This document shows, in pieces, positions 32,605 to 41,130 of a DNA stretch of 48,313 bases. The notes beneath the pieces were generated by a model. It saw only the letters and a program-made list of their open reading frames with translations. It made no database searches and was not told the origin of the DNA. The position numbers were made by a program, and so were the translations under genes. Source of the stretch: Planctomycetota bacterium (GTDB lineage Bacteria > Planctomycetota > MHYJ01 > WSZJ01 > JACPWG01); the NCBI GenBank assembly GCA_016197205.1, contig JACPWG010000157.1:1-48313 (forward strand), given 5' to 3'. How positions within the stretch are numbered: the first letter of the stretch is position 1; each line of letters begins with the position of its first letter.

Positions 32605-33909
32605 ATGGCTGGTGTGCCTCGCGCTGTCGCGGCGCTTTCGCTCCCCGTCGTCCTCACCCTCGCAGTCGCCGTCGCAGGGGTCTTGGCTGGCGCTTGCACT
32701 TTGTGCGGCGAGGACGAGGAGGGCCGGATCGCGTGGTTCACCGACCTCGCCTCCGCCCGCGCCGTGGCGGGGGCGCAGGGGAGGCCCCTTCTCGTCGTCT
32801 TTCGCTGACTGCAGTGAAAGGACTGCGAGTCCTTCGACGGGCAGGTTGTCCGTCCTACACGAGAGCTGGCGAAGCTCGCCGAGCAATACGTCTGCGCGCG
32901 CGTGACGAGCATGATCGGGATCGATCTCAACGTCTACCGGTTTGACTACGACCTGACCTTCGCCTGCCTGCTCATGAACGCGGACGGGACGGTCTACCAC
33001 ATCTATGGCGGTCGCGAGTCCGAGTCCGCGAGCGGTCGGCTCTCCATGAGGCCGTTCCTGAACGTGCTGCGGGATACGCTCGGGGACCACGAAGAGTACC
33101 AGCGGAACCCTTCCCCACCCACGTCCCGGCCCCCGCGCGTGGTGGAGGCGATGCCGTCGATGGCGCGCCGGATGCGCGCGCGCCGGATCGACTGCGTCCA
33201 CTGCCACACCGTGTACGACATGGAGCGGGAGGACCTGCAGGCCGAGGGCCGGTTCCGCGCGGACTGGGTCTGGAAGTGGCCTCGCCCGGAAAAGGTGGGG
33301 CTCCGCCTCGACCGGGACGACCCTGCGCTCGTCCAGGAAGTGGTGGCAGGGTCCGCCGCTTCGCGTGCCGGCATCGCGGCCGGGGATCGTCTCTCGTGGT
33401 TCGGCGGCCGGCGCATCCGGACCGAGGCGGACGTGCAATGGACCCTCGAGGACCTCCCGGCGGAGGGCGCGGAGCTCCCCTTTGAATGGAAACGGGTCGG
33501 AGAGTCCGTGGCGGGTCGGCTGGCCCTGTCGCCAGGTTGGCGGATCGGCGACGCGCTCGACCTCGCGTGGCGTCCGCTGATGTGGGGCGTGGGGCCGGGA
33601 CCGGGTTTCGGCGGGCCGCCGCTGCCCGTCGAACAAAAAGAGCGCTTCGGCCTGGCCGCCGGCTCGTTCGCCATGCTCGTGGACTACCTCGTGGACTGGG
33701 GCGAGCGCCCGGCGCAGGGCAAGGCCGCGCGCGATGCGGGCCTCCGCAAGGGGGACGTGCTCCTCTCCGCGGACGGCGTCTCCGACTTCCGCTCCGAACG
33801 CCACTTCCAGGCCTGGTTCCGACTGACCCGAAAGGCCGGTGCCGTCGTCGAACTGGAGGTCCTGCGCGACGGCGAGAGGCGCAAGCTGCGGCTGCCGGTC
33901 CTGCCCTGA
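32605..33909 (+). CDS. Trx7/PDZ-domain selenoprotein with UxxU redox site (two in-frame UGA codons)
   Basis: Read with UGA as selenocysteine, the product has 434 residues. The ATG at 32605 is 7 nt after GGAGGAG (32591-32597). Residues 1-31 are a signal peptide or lipoprotein signal (LAVAVAGVLAGAC). A thioredoxin-like domain (about 45-155) has PLLVVFR-U68-LQ-U71-KDC, so both cysteines of a CxxC site are selenocysteine (UGA at 32806-32808 and 32815-32817). The frame is intact and family-like on both sides (ESFDGQVVRPTRELAKLAEQ, YRFDYDLTFACLLMNADGTV). Residues 197-201 are CVHCH, a CxxCH motif. Two PDZ-like domains follow (about 231-300 and 371-434). I recognise the family as the Trx7/PDZ (seleno)proteins, exported redox proteins of unknown substrate. 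Conventional calling would start at 32902 and lose the redox site. The alternative, a pseudogene with two nonsense codons, is less likely given the UxxU spacing and the hairpin downstream. Confidence 0.88.
32836..32854 (+). promoter_or_regulatory. Predicted bacterial SECIS stem-loop
   Basis: GACGGGC (32836-32842) pairs with GUCCGUC (32848-32854), with one G-U pair, around the loop AGGUU. The GGU-containing loop resembles the SelB-binding loop of the E. coli fdhF SECIS. The loop GG lies about 27 nt after the second UGA and 36 nt after the first, within the range known for bacterial SECIS. A second perfect 7-bp hairpin, AAGGACT-GCG-AGTCCTT (32818-32834), starts directly after the second UGA. 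Confidence 0.75.
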
Positions 33910-33933
33910 CGCCGGGGAGCCGCGACCACCCTT

Positions 33934-34248
33934 TCACGCGCGCCCGTGCCACGCACCATACCCGCCGTCGAGGACCATCGCGTTCGTGAAGCCGTCCGCG
34001 GCTGCGTCGGCCGCGTAGGCCACCGCAGTCTTGTCCGCGGGACAGGCGCAGTAAAAGACGAGCGGCCGATCCCGTTCGAGTCCCGGCGCCCGAGCTTCGA
34101 ATTCCCGCCCGGAGATCGACCCGACGATTCCGTACTTCTCGAACGCACGGTCGTGCGCGTACGCGCAGATCAGGAGCAGGTCCGAGCCGGGCTCCGCCAG
34201 CCGCGCTCGCACTTCCGCCGTCGAGATTCTACGCACCACCGGCTCCAT
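33934..34248 (-). CDS. Rhodanese-like domain protein
   Basis: Single-domain protein of 104 residues. The ATG at 34248 follows GAGG by 9 nt. The rhodanese pattern is clear: RRISTAEVRARLAEPGSDLL, GSISGREFEARA, LVFYCACPADKTAVAYAADA with active-site C67, and MVLDGGYGAW near the end. The YCACP form of the active loop is found in a known rhodanese subgroup; C69 could form a disulfide with C67. There is no signal peptide, so it acts in the cytoplasm, presumably on sulfane sulfur. It overlaps the alpha/beta hydrolase gene by 20 nt in one leftward operon and converges 24 bp from the selenoprotein gene. Confidence 0.85.
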   Translation of the reverse strand: MEPVVRRISTAEVRARLAEPGSDLLLICAYAHDRAFEKYGIVGSISGREFEARAPGLERDRPLVFYCACPADKTAVAYAADAAADGFTNAMVLDGGYGAWHGRA

Positions 34249-35065
34249 CCACGAATCCTCGAAGCTCAGCCCAATAGGGGTCTCCGCCCACTTTGAACGT
34301 GTCGCAGTGGTGCGCGCCCGGGATGCCGAAAAAGCGCGTCCCCGCCCCCTCCCCCGACCGCGCCGCCGCCGCCAGCCGCCGCCCGTGGTCGAAGGGGACC
34401 ACCTCGTCCTCGGTCCCGTGGAGGACGAGGACGGGACATGCGAGGGTCGCGATCCGCGCCAGGTTGTCGTACCGTGTCCTCATGAACCAGCGAGCAGGGA
34501 AAAGGGGGATAATCCGATACGCCAGGTCCGGCGCACACGTGAACGTGCTCTCCAGGACCAGCCGGTCGGGCGGGGCCGAGCACGCGGTCGCGAGCGCGAC
34601 GGCGCCGCCGAGCGACTCCCCGAAGTATACGAGAGCCGAGCCGGCCGGCCGGTTCTTCGCCAGCCAGGTCGCGGCCGCGCGCCCGTCACGGTACAGCCCT
34701 TCCTCGGAGGGGCTGCCCGGGTTTTCCCCGTAGCCGCGATAGTCGAAGAGGAGCGCGCCGACCCCGAGGCGGGCCTTCCAGTGTGCCAGGCGGGCGAGGC
34801 GGTACGAGCGATTCCCCGCGTTTCCGTTGAAAAGCAAGAGGACCGGCCGGCCCGCCGTCGGCGGCAGGTACCACCCGGCGAGCGCGAGCCCATCCTCGGT
34901 CTGCAGCGCCACCTCGCGCATGCCTTCAAGCCCGACCTCCGCGGGTCGCACCCGGACGTCCGGGTCGGGGAAATAGATGAAACTCCCCTCGAACCGGCGC
35001 AGGAGCAGCCCGAAGGCGACGAGGCCCAGGGCCGCGATCCCAAGGCTGGAGAGGATTTGGGACAT
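34229..35065 (-). CDS. Alpha/beta hydrolase (BEM46/YfhR-like), membrane-anchored
   Basis: Protein of 278 residues. An N-terminal hydrophobic segment (LGIAALGLVAFGLLL) is followed by RRFEGSFIYFPDP, typical of the BEM46/ABHD13/YfhR group. Catalytic triad: S151 in FGESLGG, D220 in VLHGTEDEVVPF, H252 or H253 in GAHHCD. The oxyanion region is LLFNGNAGNRSYRL and the conserved loop is LLFDYRGYGENPGSPSEEGL. Length and order match the family. It probably hydrolyses an ester, thioester or amide at the membrane; the substrate is unknown. It is first in the operon with the rhodanese gene. The 22-nt motif at 35083-35104 lies just upstream. Confidence 0.9.
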   Translation of the reverse strand: MSQILSSLGIAALGLVAFGLLLRRFEGSFIYFPDPDVRVRPAEVGLEGMREVALQTEDGLALAGWYLPPTAGRPVLLLFNGNAGNRSYRLARLAHWKARLGVGALLFDYRGYGENPGSPSEEGLYRDGRAAATWLAKNRPAGSALVYFGESLGGAVALATACSAPPDRLVLESTFTCAPDLAYRIIPLFPARWFMRTRYDNLARIATLACPVLVLHGTEDEVVPFDHGRRLAAAARSGEGAGTRFFGIPGAHHCDTFKVGGDPYWAELRGFVDGAGGA

Positions 35066-35082
35066 CAGGTAAACACCTTAGG

Positions 35083-35104
35083 GCCCGTAAAGAAACAACT
35101 CCTG
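35083..35104 (+). repeat. 22-nt intergenic motif, copy 2
   Basis: GCCCGTAA, six variable bases, then AACTCCTG; 18 of 22 bases match 4931-4952. Here it lies 18 bp upstream of the leftward hydrolase start and could contribute to its promoter or leader. Confidence 0.5.
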
Positions 35105-35134
35105 CAACTCGGAAACCGGGGAGCTCCTCAGGAA

Positions 35135-35283
35135 AGGGCTCAAGGCTCAAGGATCAATTTTCAGGCAAGGCTCAAAGTTCAAGGCTCAGAGTCCGCGATT
35201 CCGAGCCCGGCGTACGTTCCGAGGTGGTCATTGAGCATTGAACCTTGAGCCTTTTCTGAGTCTTGAAAATTGAGCATTGAGAA
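35135..35283. repeat. Inverted TTGAGCCTTGAG-type repeat
   Basis: Left arm (about 35135-35190) is built from GGCTCAAGG, TCAATTTTCA and GTTCAAGGCTCA. Right arm (about 35228-35283) is built from TTGAACCTTGAGCC, TGAAAATTGAGC and TTGAGAAT. They are imperfect reverse complements. A related tract is at 46154-46206. The 658-bp gap 35066-35723 otherwise holds the 22-nt motif and the kinase promoter. Confidence 0.65.
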
Positions 35284-35468
35284 TTCTTGTCGTCCCCCTG
35301 CGCGTCAAACGAGCAAGTTACTTTCTTCCGGGCCCTTCGAGGTGCACGAGGAGCCGGCCATGGTCCGCCCGACGCAGGGCCGATTGTAGCTCGGGCTTTG
35401 GTGGGCAAACCAGCGAATTCGGCCGATGGCCCGAGGGGATGACGTCGGCGGCGACGGCAAGGTCTCCG

Positions 35469-35497
35469 TTGCACGCGCCGTTGCCCGTCGCTATACT
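35469..35497 (+). promoter_or_regulatory. Promoter for the TPR kinase gene
   Basis: TTGCAC (35469-35474) and TATACT (35492-35497) are 17 bp apart. The implied leader to the GTG at 35724 is about 220 nt. Confidence 0.6.
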
Positions 35498-35723
35498 CGC
35501 ACCTGCGAGCTCGTGGCTCCGAGCTTGCGCAGTGTCGACGAATTTCCTGACGATCCCGGTTCGCGGGAGCCGGCGCACGACCTCCGCTTCGCCGTCGCCC
35601 TCCGTCGGCCTGCGAGCTACGTCGATCAACGCGGCGCCGAGTGCGCGTCCTGCTTTTTTTTTGTTTTTGCTTGAACAGCCCCGCGCCTCCGCTCCTCGGT
35701 TGCCCGACCATGGAAGGCCTGCC

Positions 35724-38700
35724 GTGAGTGATCCCGGGTTCCCGCCCCACCGCGCCCCGCAGTCGGGGCCCGCGAACCCATCGCCGCCCAATGCGGCGCC
35801 CGCGCCCCCCGTTGCGCCCGCGCCGGCCCTCGCCCCCGCGTCGCCGCCCGCGGCCCCCTCCTCCCCGAACCTCGCCAACTCCTCCCCGACCCTCCTCGAT
35901 CACCCCGCGTTCGCCCCGCCGCGCAATTTCGCGGACGCCGACGCGACCCAGGCACTCGTCGCGCCGACCTCCGACGTGCCGCCGCTCCAGCACTCCGGCA
36001 CATCCCCCAGCCCCGATCGCGGCCCCGCGCCTTCCGTAGGCGCCGAGGCCCCGCGCCACCCGGCTCCGCCCGCGCAGCTCCCGCTCGGCCAGACCTTCGG
36101 CCGCTACACTCTTCTCGGGGAAGTGGGGCACGGCGGCATGGGCCAGGTCTACAAGGCGCGCGATAACGAGCTGCGCCGCGTCGTCGCGCTGAAGCTCCTG
36201 CTTCCCGACGCCGCCGCGAAACCGGAGGCCGTGGAACGGTTCCATCGCGAGGCCCGCGCCGCGGCCCGCCTTCGCCACCCCCACATCGTCCAGGTGCACG
36301 ACGTCGGCAGCATCGCCGGACGACCGTACTTCACCATGGACTTGATCGAGGGCGTCGGACTCGACGAGGCCCGGCGCACCCTCACGACCCGCCGTTTCGC
36401 GGAGGTCCTCCGCGACGCCGCCCACGCCCTCCATGCGGCCCACCAGGCCGGCATCGTCCACCGCGACGTCAAGCCGGCGAACATCCTCCTCGATGCCGCG
36501 GGCACGGCGTTCGTCTCCGACTTTGGCCTCGCGAAGGAGGTCGCCGAGGGGGCCGCCCGCCGCGGCCTCACCGTCGAGGGCCAGGTCCTCGGCACGCCGC
36601 ACTACATGTCGCCGGAGCAGGCGAATGGCGACGCGGACCGGATCGGCCCGCGCAGTGACGTGTGGAGTCTGGGAGTCATCCTGTACGAGTATCTCGCCGG
36701 ACGAAAGCCTTTCGAAGGGGAGGGCTACCTCCCGATCTTCGTCGCGATCCTCCAGTCCGACCCGCCGACCCCCTCGCAGGTCGTCGCGACCGGCATGCCG
36801 GAGCGCGGGGGCGGGGGAGCGGAGGGGCACGGCGGCCCCGGCGGAAGCGCGGGAGGTCCCGCCCGCGGTCGGCCCTCCTCCTCGTCGATCCGGAGACGGG
36901 TGCCCAGGGACCTCGAGACCATTTGCCTCACGTGCCTCGAAAAGCAGCCCGCCCGCCGCTACTCCAGCGCACTCGCCCTGGCCGAGGACCTCCAGCGCTG
37001 GCTCGACGGTGAGCCCATCCGCGCCCGCCCGCTCTCGACCGGGGGCCGCGCGCTGCGCTGGCTCGCCCGCCGCAAGGCGCTCGCCGCCGCAGCCGCCACC
37101 GTGCTCGTCCTTGCCGTTGCGCTCGTCACGTACGTCTTGCAGTCGTCCTCGCAGCGCGCCCGCGTCGAGGCTCGCGCGGCGGTCGCCACCGAGGCCCAGC
37201 TCCATGCCCAAGCGGAGCTCGAGGCCGAGGGGGTCCTGAACCGGGCCGAGGGGCTCTGGCGCGACGCGAAGTCCATCCTCTATCGGACGGAAATCCCGCT
37301 GGAGCGCTATCACGAAAAGCTCGCCGCCGCGCTCGCGCTTTACGACGACGCGATCCGGCGCGCCCCCCACTACGGCTGGATCTACGAATCGCGGGCCCGC
37401 GTCCGCATCCAGACCCACGACCTCGCAGGCGCCGAAGCGGACCTCGCGAAGGCCCTGGAGCGCCTGGGGCCCCAGCGCGGGCGGGCCGCGCGCCGCTCGC
37501 TCGGCCGAGTTTTGTTTGAGCGCTCGATCGACGTCATCTACGCCTTCGACCCCAAGGGTGAACGGCGCGCCCTCGCCGAGTCCCAGGCTTGGCGGGTGCG
37601 GGCGCTGGCTGAGCTGGAGGCTTCCGCGGGCGCGATCGAGTGGCGTGGCACCGAGGAGGAGGCGGAGTCCGCACGGCGCCTCGTCGACGGCTTCACCTCC
37701 TGGCTGCGCGGCGACCGGGCCCGCGCGATCCAGCTCTTCCGCGAGGGCGTCGACAAGACCTCGGACGAAGAGTGCGCTTGGGGGCTGTCCGTCGTCGCGC
37801 CCGGGGCGGAGAAGGAGGAATGGCGCGAGAAGGCCCTGCGGCTGCGGCCGCGCTTCGCCCGCGCCTTGATGGAGCGGGGGATGGAGCGCCTGCGGAAAGG
37901 GGACGTCGCGGGCGCGCAGGCCGACTGCGAAGCCGCGGTCCGGATCGAGCCGGCCAGCGCCGCCGCGTGGTTGAACCACGGGTCGGTGCGCGTCGCGGCG
38001 GGCGACCTGCCCGGCGCCATCGAGGACTTCGGCAAGTCGATCCACCTGGAGGCGCGCGCCGCCATCGCCTGGTACGATCGCGGCTCGGCGAAAAAAGACA
38101 TCCGCGACTTTCCAGGCGCGGTTGCCGACCTCACCGAGGCGATCCGGCTCGACCCGCGCTACGCCGGGGCGTTCGTGAACCGCGCCCTTGCGCGCAAGGG
38201 GCTCGGAGACACGCCCGGGACGATGGCCGATCTCGGCGAGGCGATCCGCTTCGACCCGCAAAACGTCTACGCCCGCTACAACCGGGGCAGCCTGCGTCGG
38301 ACGCTCGGCGACCTGCCCGGGGCCCTCGAGGATCTGGACGAGGCCGTCCGGCTCGACCCTTCGCTCTATCCCGCGTACGGAAATCGAGGGATCGCCCGGC
38401 AGGATAGCGGAGACCTCGACGGGGCCATCGCGGACTTCACGGAAGTGATCCGGCGCGCGCCGCGCGACCCGGACGGGCGCGCGCGGCGCGGCGACGCGCT
38501 CCGGGCGAAGGGGCAATTCGACGCGGCGATCGCGGACTACGACGAGGCCCTGCGGCTCGAGCCCCGCTCGAAGCTCGCGCTCGTCGGGCGGGGCGCGGCG
38601 CGCGCCGAGCGAGGGAATCCGCGCGGGGCGCTTGCGGACTTCGAGGCCGCGCTTCGCGTGGACCCGAAGGACGCGAACACGTGGTACAACCGCGGCGTCG

Positions 38701-39479
38701 CGCGGTTTGACGCGGGCGACGTCCCCGGCGCCCGGGCGGATTTCGACGAGGCGATCCGCCTGGCTCCGCGGCACTCCGCCGCCTGGGCGAACCGTGGCAG
38801 CGCGCGCGCCTCGACCGGGGACAGGAAGGGCGCGGTTTCGGACTACGACGAGTCCCTCCGGCTGCAGCCGCGGAACCCCAGCGCGCTCTACAACCGGGGC
38901 ATTGCAAAAACAAATCTCGGCGACAAGGCCGGCGCGCTCGCCGACTACGACGAGAGCCTGCGGCTCGACCCGAACGGGGCGCTCGTGCACATGAACCGCG
39001 GGGTGCTCTATCTCGAGCGCGGCGACGTGGCGCGCGCGCTGGCTGACCAGGTGGAGGCCGTGCGACTGTCGCCGGGCTCGGCGGCGGCGCTGCACAATCG
39101 CGCGCATGCGCGCGAGGCGGGCGGGGATCTCGAGGGTGCGATCGCGGACTATGAAGGGGCGCTCCGGCTGGAAGTGGGGGACCAGGCCGGCTACGCGGCC
39201 GGGACGCGCGCGGGCCTCGTCGGCGTGCTCGTGAAGCTGGGCTGCAGCGAGGCGGAAAGGGCGAAGGCCGCCGTCGCGGGGCGGGCGGCGGGCGCGGCGC
39301 AGGGTCCCGCGCCGGCTGAGGATCGACACCGACTTGTGGATCGCGCCTTCGAACACCTGCGTCGGGCGATCGAGCTCGGCTGGCGCGATGCGAACGGCCT
39401 GGCCGGCGATCCGGTCGTCGAGGCGCTTCGCGGCGACGCGCGCTGGGCCGCACTGCTGGAAGCGGCGGGCGGGCATTGA
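35724..39479 (+). CDS. Transmembrane Ser/Thr protein kinase with C-terminal TPR array
   Basis: Protein of 1251 residues. The GTG at 35724 is 6 nt after GGAAGG; the frame is open back to 35277 but non-homologous. Residues 1-120 are Pro/Ala-rich. The kinase domain (about 126-430) has VGHGGMGQVYKARD, H246-R-D248 in HRDVKPANILLD, DFG at 266-268, GTPHYMSPEQ and SDVWSLGVILYEYLAGRKPF. Residues about 357-392 are a Gly/Ala/Ser-rich insert before PRDLETICLTCLEKQPARRY. One membrane segment lies at about 451-473 (AAAATVLVLAVALVTYVLQ). Outside it, one isolated TPR and about 13 tandem 34-residue TPRs run from about 700 to 1155 (GDLPGALEDLDEAVRLDP type). The kinase is thus cytoplasmic and the TPRs extracytoplasmic, a layout common in Planctomycetota and suited to sensing protein partners in the envelope. 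Confidence 0.93.
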   Translation: MSDPGFPPHRAPQSGPANPSPPNAAPAPPVAPAPALAPASPPAAPSSPNLANSSPTLLDHPAFAPPRNFADADATQALVAPTSDVPPLQHSGTSPSPDRGPAPSVGAEAPRHPAPPAQLPLGQTFGRYTLLGEVGHGGMGQVYKARDNELRRVVALKLLLPDAAAKPEAVERFHREARAAARLRHPHIVQVHDVGSIAGRPYFTMDLIEGVGLDEARRTLTTRRFAEVLRDAAHALHAAHQAGIVHRDVKPANILLDAAGTAFVSDFGLAKEVAEGAARRGLTVEGQVLGTPHYMSPEQANGDADRIGPRSDVWSLGVILYEYLAGRKPFEGEGYLPIFVAILQSDPPTPSQVVATGMPERGGGGAEGHGGPGGSAGGPARGRPSSSSIRRRVPRDLETICLTCLEKQPARRYSSALALAEDLQRWLDGEPIRARPLSTGGRALRWLARRKALAAAAATVLVLAVALVTYVLQSSSQRARVEARAAVATEAQLHAQAELEAEGVLNRAEGLWRDAKSILYRTEIPLERYHEKLAAALALYDDAIRRAPHYGWIYESRARVRIQTHDLAGAEADLAKALERLGPQRGRAARRSLGRVLFERSIDVIYAFDPKGERRALAESQAWRVRALAELEASAGAIEWRGTEEEAESARRLVDGFTSWLRGDRARAIQLFREGVDKTSDEECAWGLSVVAPGAEKEEWREKALRLRPRFARALMERGMERLRKGDVAGAQADCEAAVRIEPASAAAWLNHGSVRVAAGDLPGAIEDFGKSIHLEARAAIAWYDRGSAKKDIRDFPGAVADLTEAIRLDPRYAGAFVNRALARKGLGDTPGTMADLGEAIRFDPQNVYARYNRGSLRRTLGDLPGALEDLDEAVRLDPSLYPAYGNRGIARQDSGDLDGAIADFTEVIRRAPRDPDGRARRGDALRAKGQFDAAIADYDEALRLEPRSKLALVGRGAARAERGNPRGALADFEAALRVDPKDANTWYNRGVARFDAGDVPGARADFDEAIRLAPRHSAAWANRGSARASTGDRKGAVSDYDESLRLQPRNPSALYNRGIAKTNLGDKAGALADYDESLRLDPNGALVHMNRGVLYLERGDVARALADQVEAVRLSPGSAAALHNRAHAREAGGDLEGAIADYEGALRLEVGDQAGYAAGTRAGLVGVLVKLGCSEAERAKAAVAGRAAGAAQGPAPAEDRHRLVDRAFEHLRRAIELGWRDANGLAGDPVVEALRGDARWAALLEAAGGH

Positions 39480-39765
39480 ACGACCCGTCGCAGTCGCGCG
39501 TCGGACGCGGATCGGTCCTGCACGGCTTGCGCAGCCTCGCGAAGGCGCCCCGAAAAACAGAGAACCGCGAGCGTGAGCGAGCGGTCCCGCGGCGTGCCCA
39601 CGCAACGCGGCTTTCCGTCTCGCTCCGGGTGCCCGAGTCCGCGCCGCGGGCCCGCAAGAGTCGCGCATGGGTCGGCAGGACCTCGCAACGGGTCGTGGAC
39701 CACCGCTCGCAGGGAGGCGTCCGTCACCTGGCCCCGCGGTTCCGGACCGGCAGGTCTGGGTTTCC

Positions 39766-40605
39766 TCAAAGCATCGGGAGCTGCCGCGCCGCCCCGCGCG
39801 GCAGGGTGCGGTCGAGGATCGCCACCTCCTCGTCGTCCAGTCGCAGGCCGGCCGCCCCCGCGTTCTCTTCGACGTGCTCGATGCGCGAGGCCTTCGGGAT
39901 CGCGAAGAGCGAGTCACGCCGGATGAGAAAGGCGAGCGCGACCTGTCGCGGGGTCGCGCCGCGACGACGTGCGACCTCGGCGAGCGCGCGTCCGCCGGCG
40001 CTTTCGGGCCCCGGAAAATCCCCTTCGCCGAACGGGCTGTAGCCAACCACCGCGACGCCGTGCCGCTCGCACCACGGGATGACGGCGTGCTCGATCGCGC
40101 GCTCCTTCACGTGATAGAGGACCTGGTTGCACGCGATCCGACCCGACCCGGCGATCGATAACGCCTCTTCGAGATCGGCCACGTCGAAATTGCTCACGCC
40201 CCAGGCCCGGATCCGGCCGTCCCCCTCCAGCTTTTCGAAGGCGCGGATCGCCGGCTCCAAGGGCAGCCTGTCCCGCCAATGCAGCAGGTACAGGTCGAGC
40301 CGCTCCGTCCCCAGTCGCTTGAGACTGCGCTCGCAGGCCCGCAGGGTGCCGTCGTAGGTTGCGTTCGAGGGAAGAACCTTCGACACCAGGTAGACCTCGT
40401 CGCGCCGTCCGCGGACCGCGCGGCCGACCAACTCCTCGACCTTGCCCGCACCGTACATTTCCGCCGTGTCGATGTGTGTGAGCCCGAGCTCGAGGCCGCG
40501 GCGAAGGGCCGCGATCGAGGCGTCCGGCTGCGACTCCATCGCCCAGGTCCCTTGCCCAATGACCGGGACGCTTGCCTTCGTCCTGCCGAGCGCGCGGTGC
40601 TGCAT
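39766..40605 (-). CDS. Aldo/keto reductase
   Basis: Protein of 279 residues. The ATG at 40605 follows GGAG by 7 nt. It is an NAD(P)H-dependent TIM-barrel oxidoreductase with the full catalytic tetrad: D46 and Y51 in HIDTAEMYG, K76 in LVSKVLP, H109 in YLLHWRD. Cofactor-site segments WGVSNFDVADLEE, CNQVLYHVKERAIE, GYSPFGEG and FAIPKASRIEHVEEN are present. Length is normal for the family. The carbonyl substrate cannot be predicted. The gene is single; a possible promoter (TGGAAA-N17-TAGAAT, minus strand, 40633-40661) is upstream. The 286-bp gap to the TPR kinase stop shows only a short GC hairpin. Confidence 0.93.
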   Translation of the reverse strand: MQHRALGRTKASVPVIGQGTWAMESQPDASIAALRRGLELGLTHIDTAEMYGAGKVEELVGRAVRGRRDEVYLVSKVLPSNATYDGTLRACERSLKRLGTERLDLYLLHWRDRLPLEPAIRAFEKLEGDGRIRAWGVSNFDVADLEEALSIAGSGRIACNQVLYHVKERAIEHAVIPWCERHGVAVVGYSPFGEGDFPGPESAGGRALAEVARRRGATPRQVALAFLIRRDSLFAIPKASRIEHVEENAGAAGLRLDDEEVAILDRTLPRGAARQLPML

Positions 40606-41130
40606 GTCGATTCTCCAACGCGGCCATTGCCCATTCTAGCGCGGCGCGCCGGCGATTTCCAGGGACCGGGCATCCTGGGACGGGAGGGGACGGGCGCAAG
40701 TCGCGAGGCCTCGAATTGGCGCGTGCCCTGGGTCGCTCGCGTCGAGGATCGGGCGGCAGCTCGTGCGGGCCGGCCTCGGTTCGGCAGGTCGCGGCGCGCG
40801 GCGCGAGAGGGAACACCGAAGGACCGCGTCACCATGAATCGCCTCCGCGGTTCGCCAATCCAGCGCCCTGGCGGCTCACTCCGGCTGTAAACCCGCCCTT
40901 CCGCCAGCCGTGTAACCGTGTGCGGCCACCCACGCCGGTCCTCCAACGATTCGTTCCTGCTCCCGCTCCCGCGTTTCCGCAACCCCTTGTCGCGTCGCGA
41001 ATCGCGATCGAAGTCGGAGCGGCGAAGTGGCGGCCCGGGAGTTGCGATGAAACCTCGCGCGCCCGGCGGCCGGATGGGCGGTCCCGGCGGCGCACACTTT
41101 CTCTTCGGGTCGAGCAGCGGAGGCCGAGTG
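40606..41130. other. Divergent intergenic region
   Basis: These 525 bp lie between the aldo/keto reductase and EEP-hydrolase genes. A possible leftward promoter (TGGAAA at 40656-40661, TAGAAT at 40633-40638, minus strand) is the only feature I see. Open frames across it lack ribosome sites and homology. Confidence 0.45.

Noticed and set aside
32902..33909. Separate PDZ-protein gene starting at ATG 32902
   Set aside because: This start lies in the middle of a conserved thioredoxin-like segment and has no ribosome site. The frame upstream is meaningful through two UGA codons back to ATG 32605.
35172..40046. Minus-strand open frame of 1624 codons opposite the TPR kinase
   Set aside because: Antisense of regular TPR codons gives repetitive Arg/Val-rich sequence; it also runs across the convergent intergenic repeats. 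No homology recognised.
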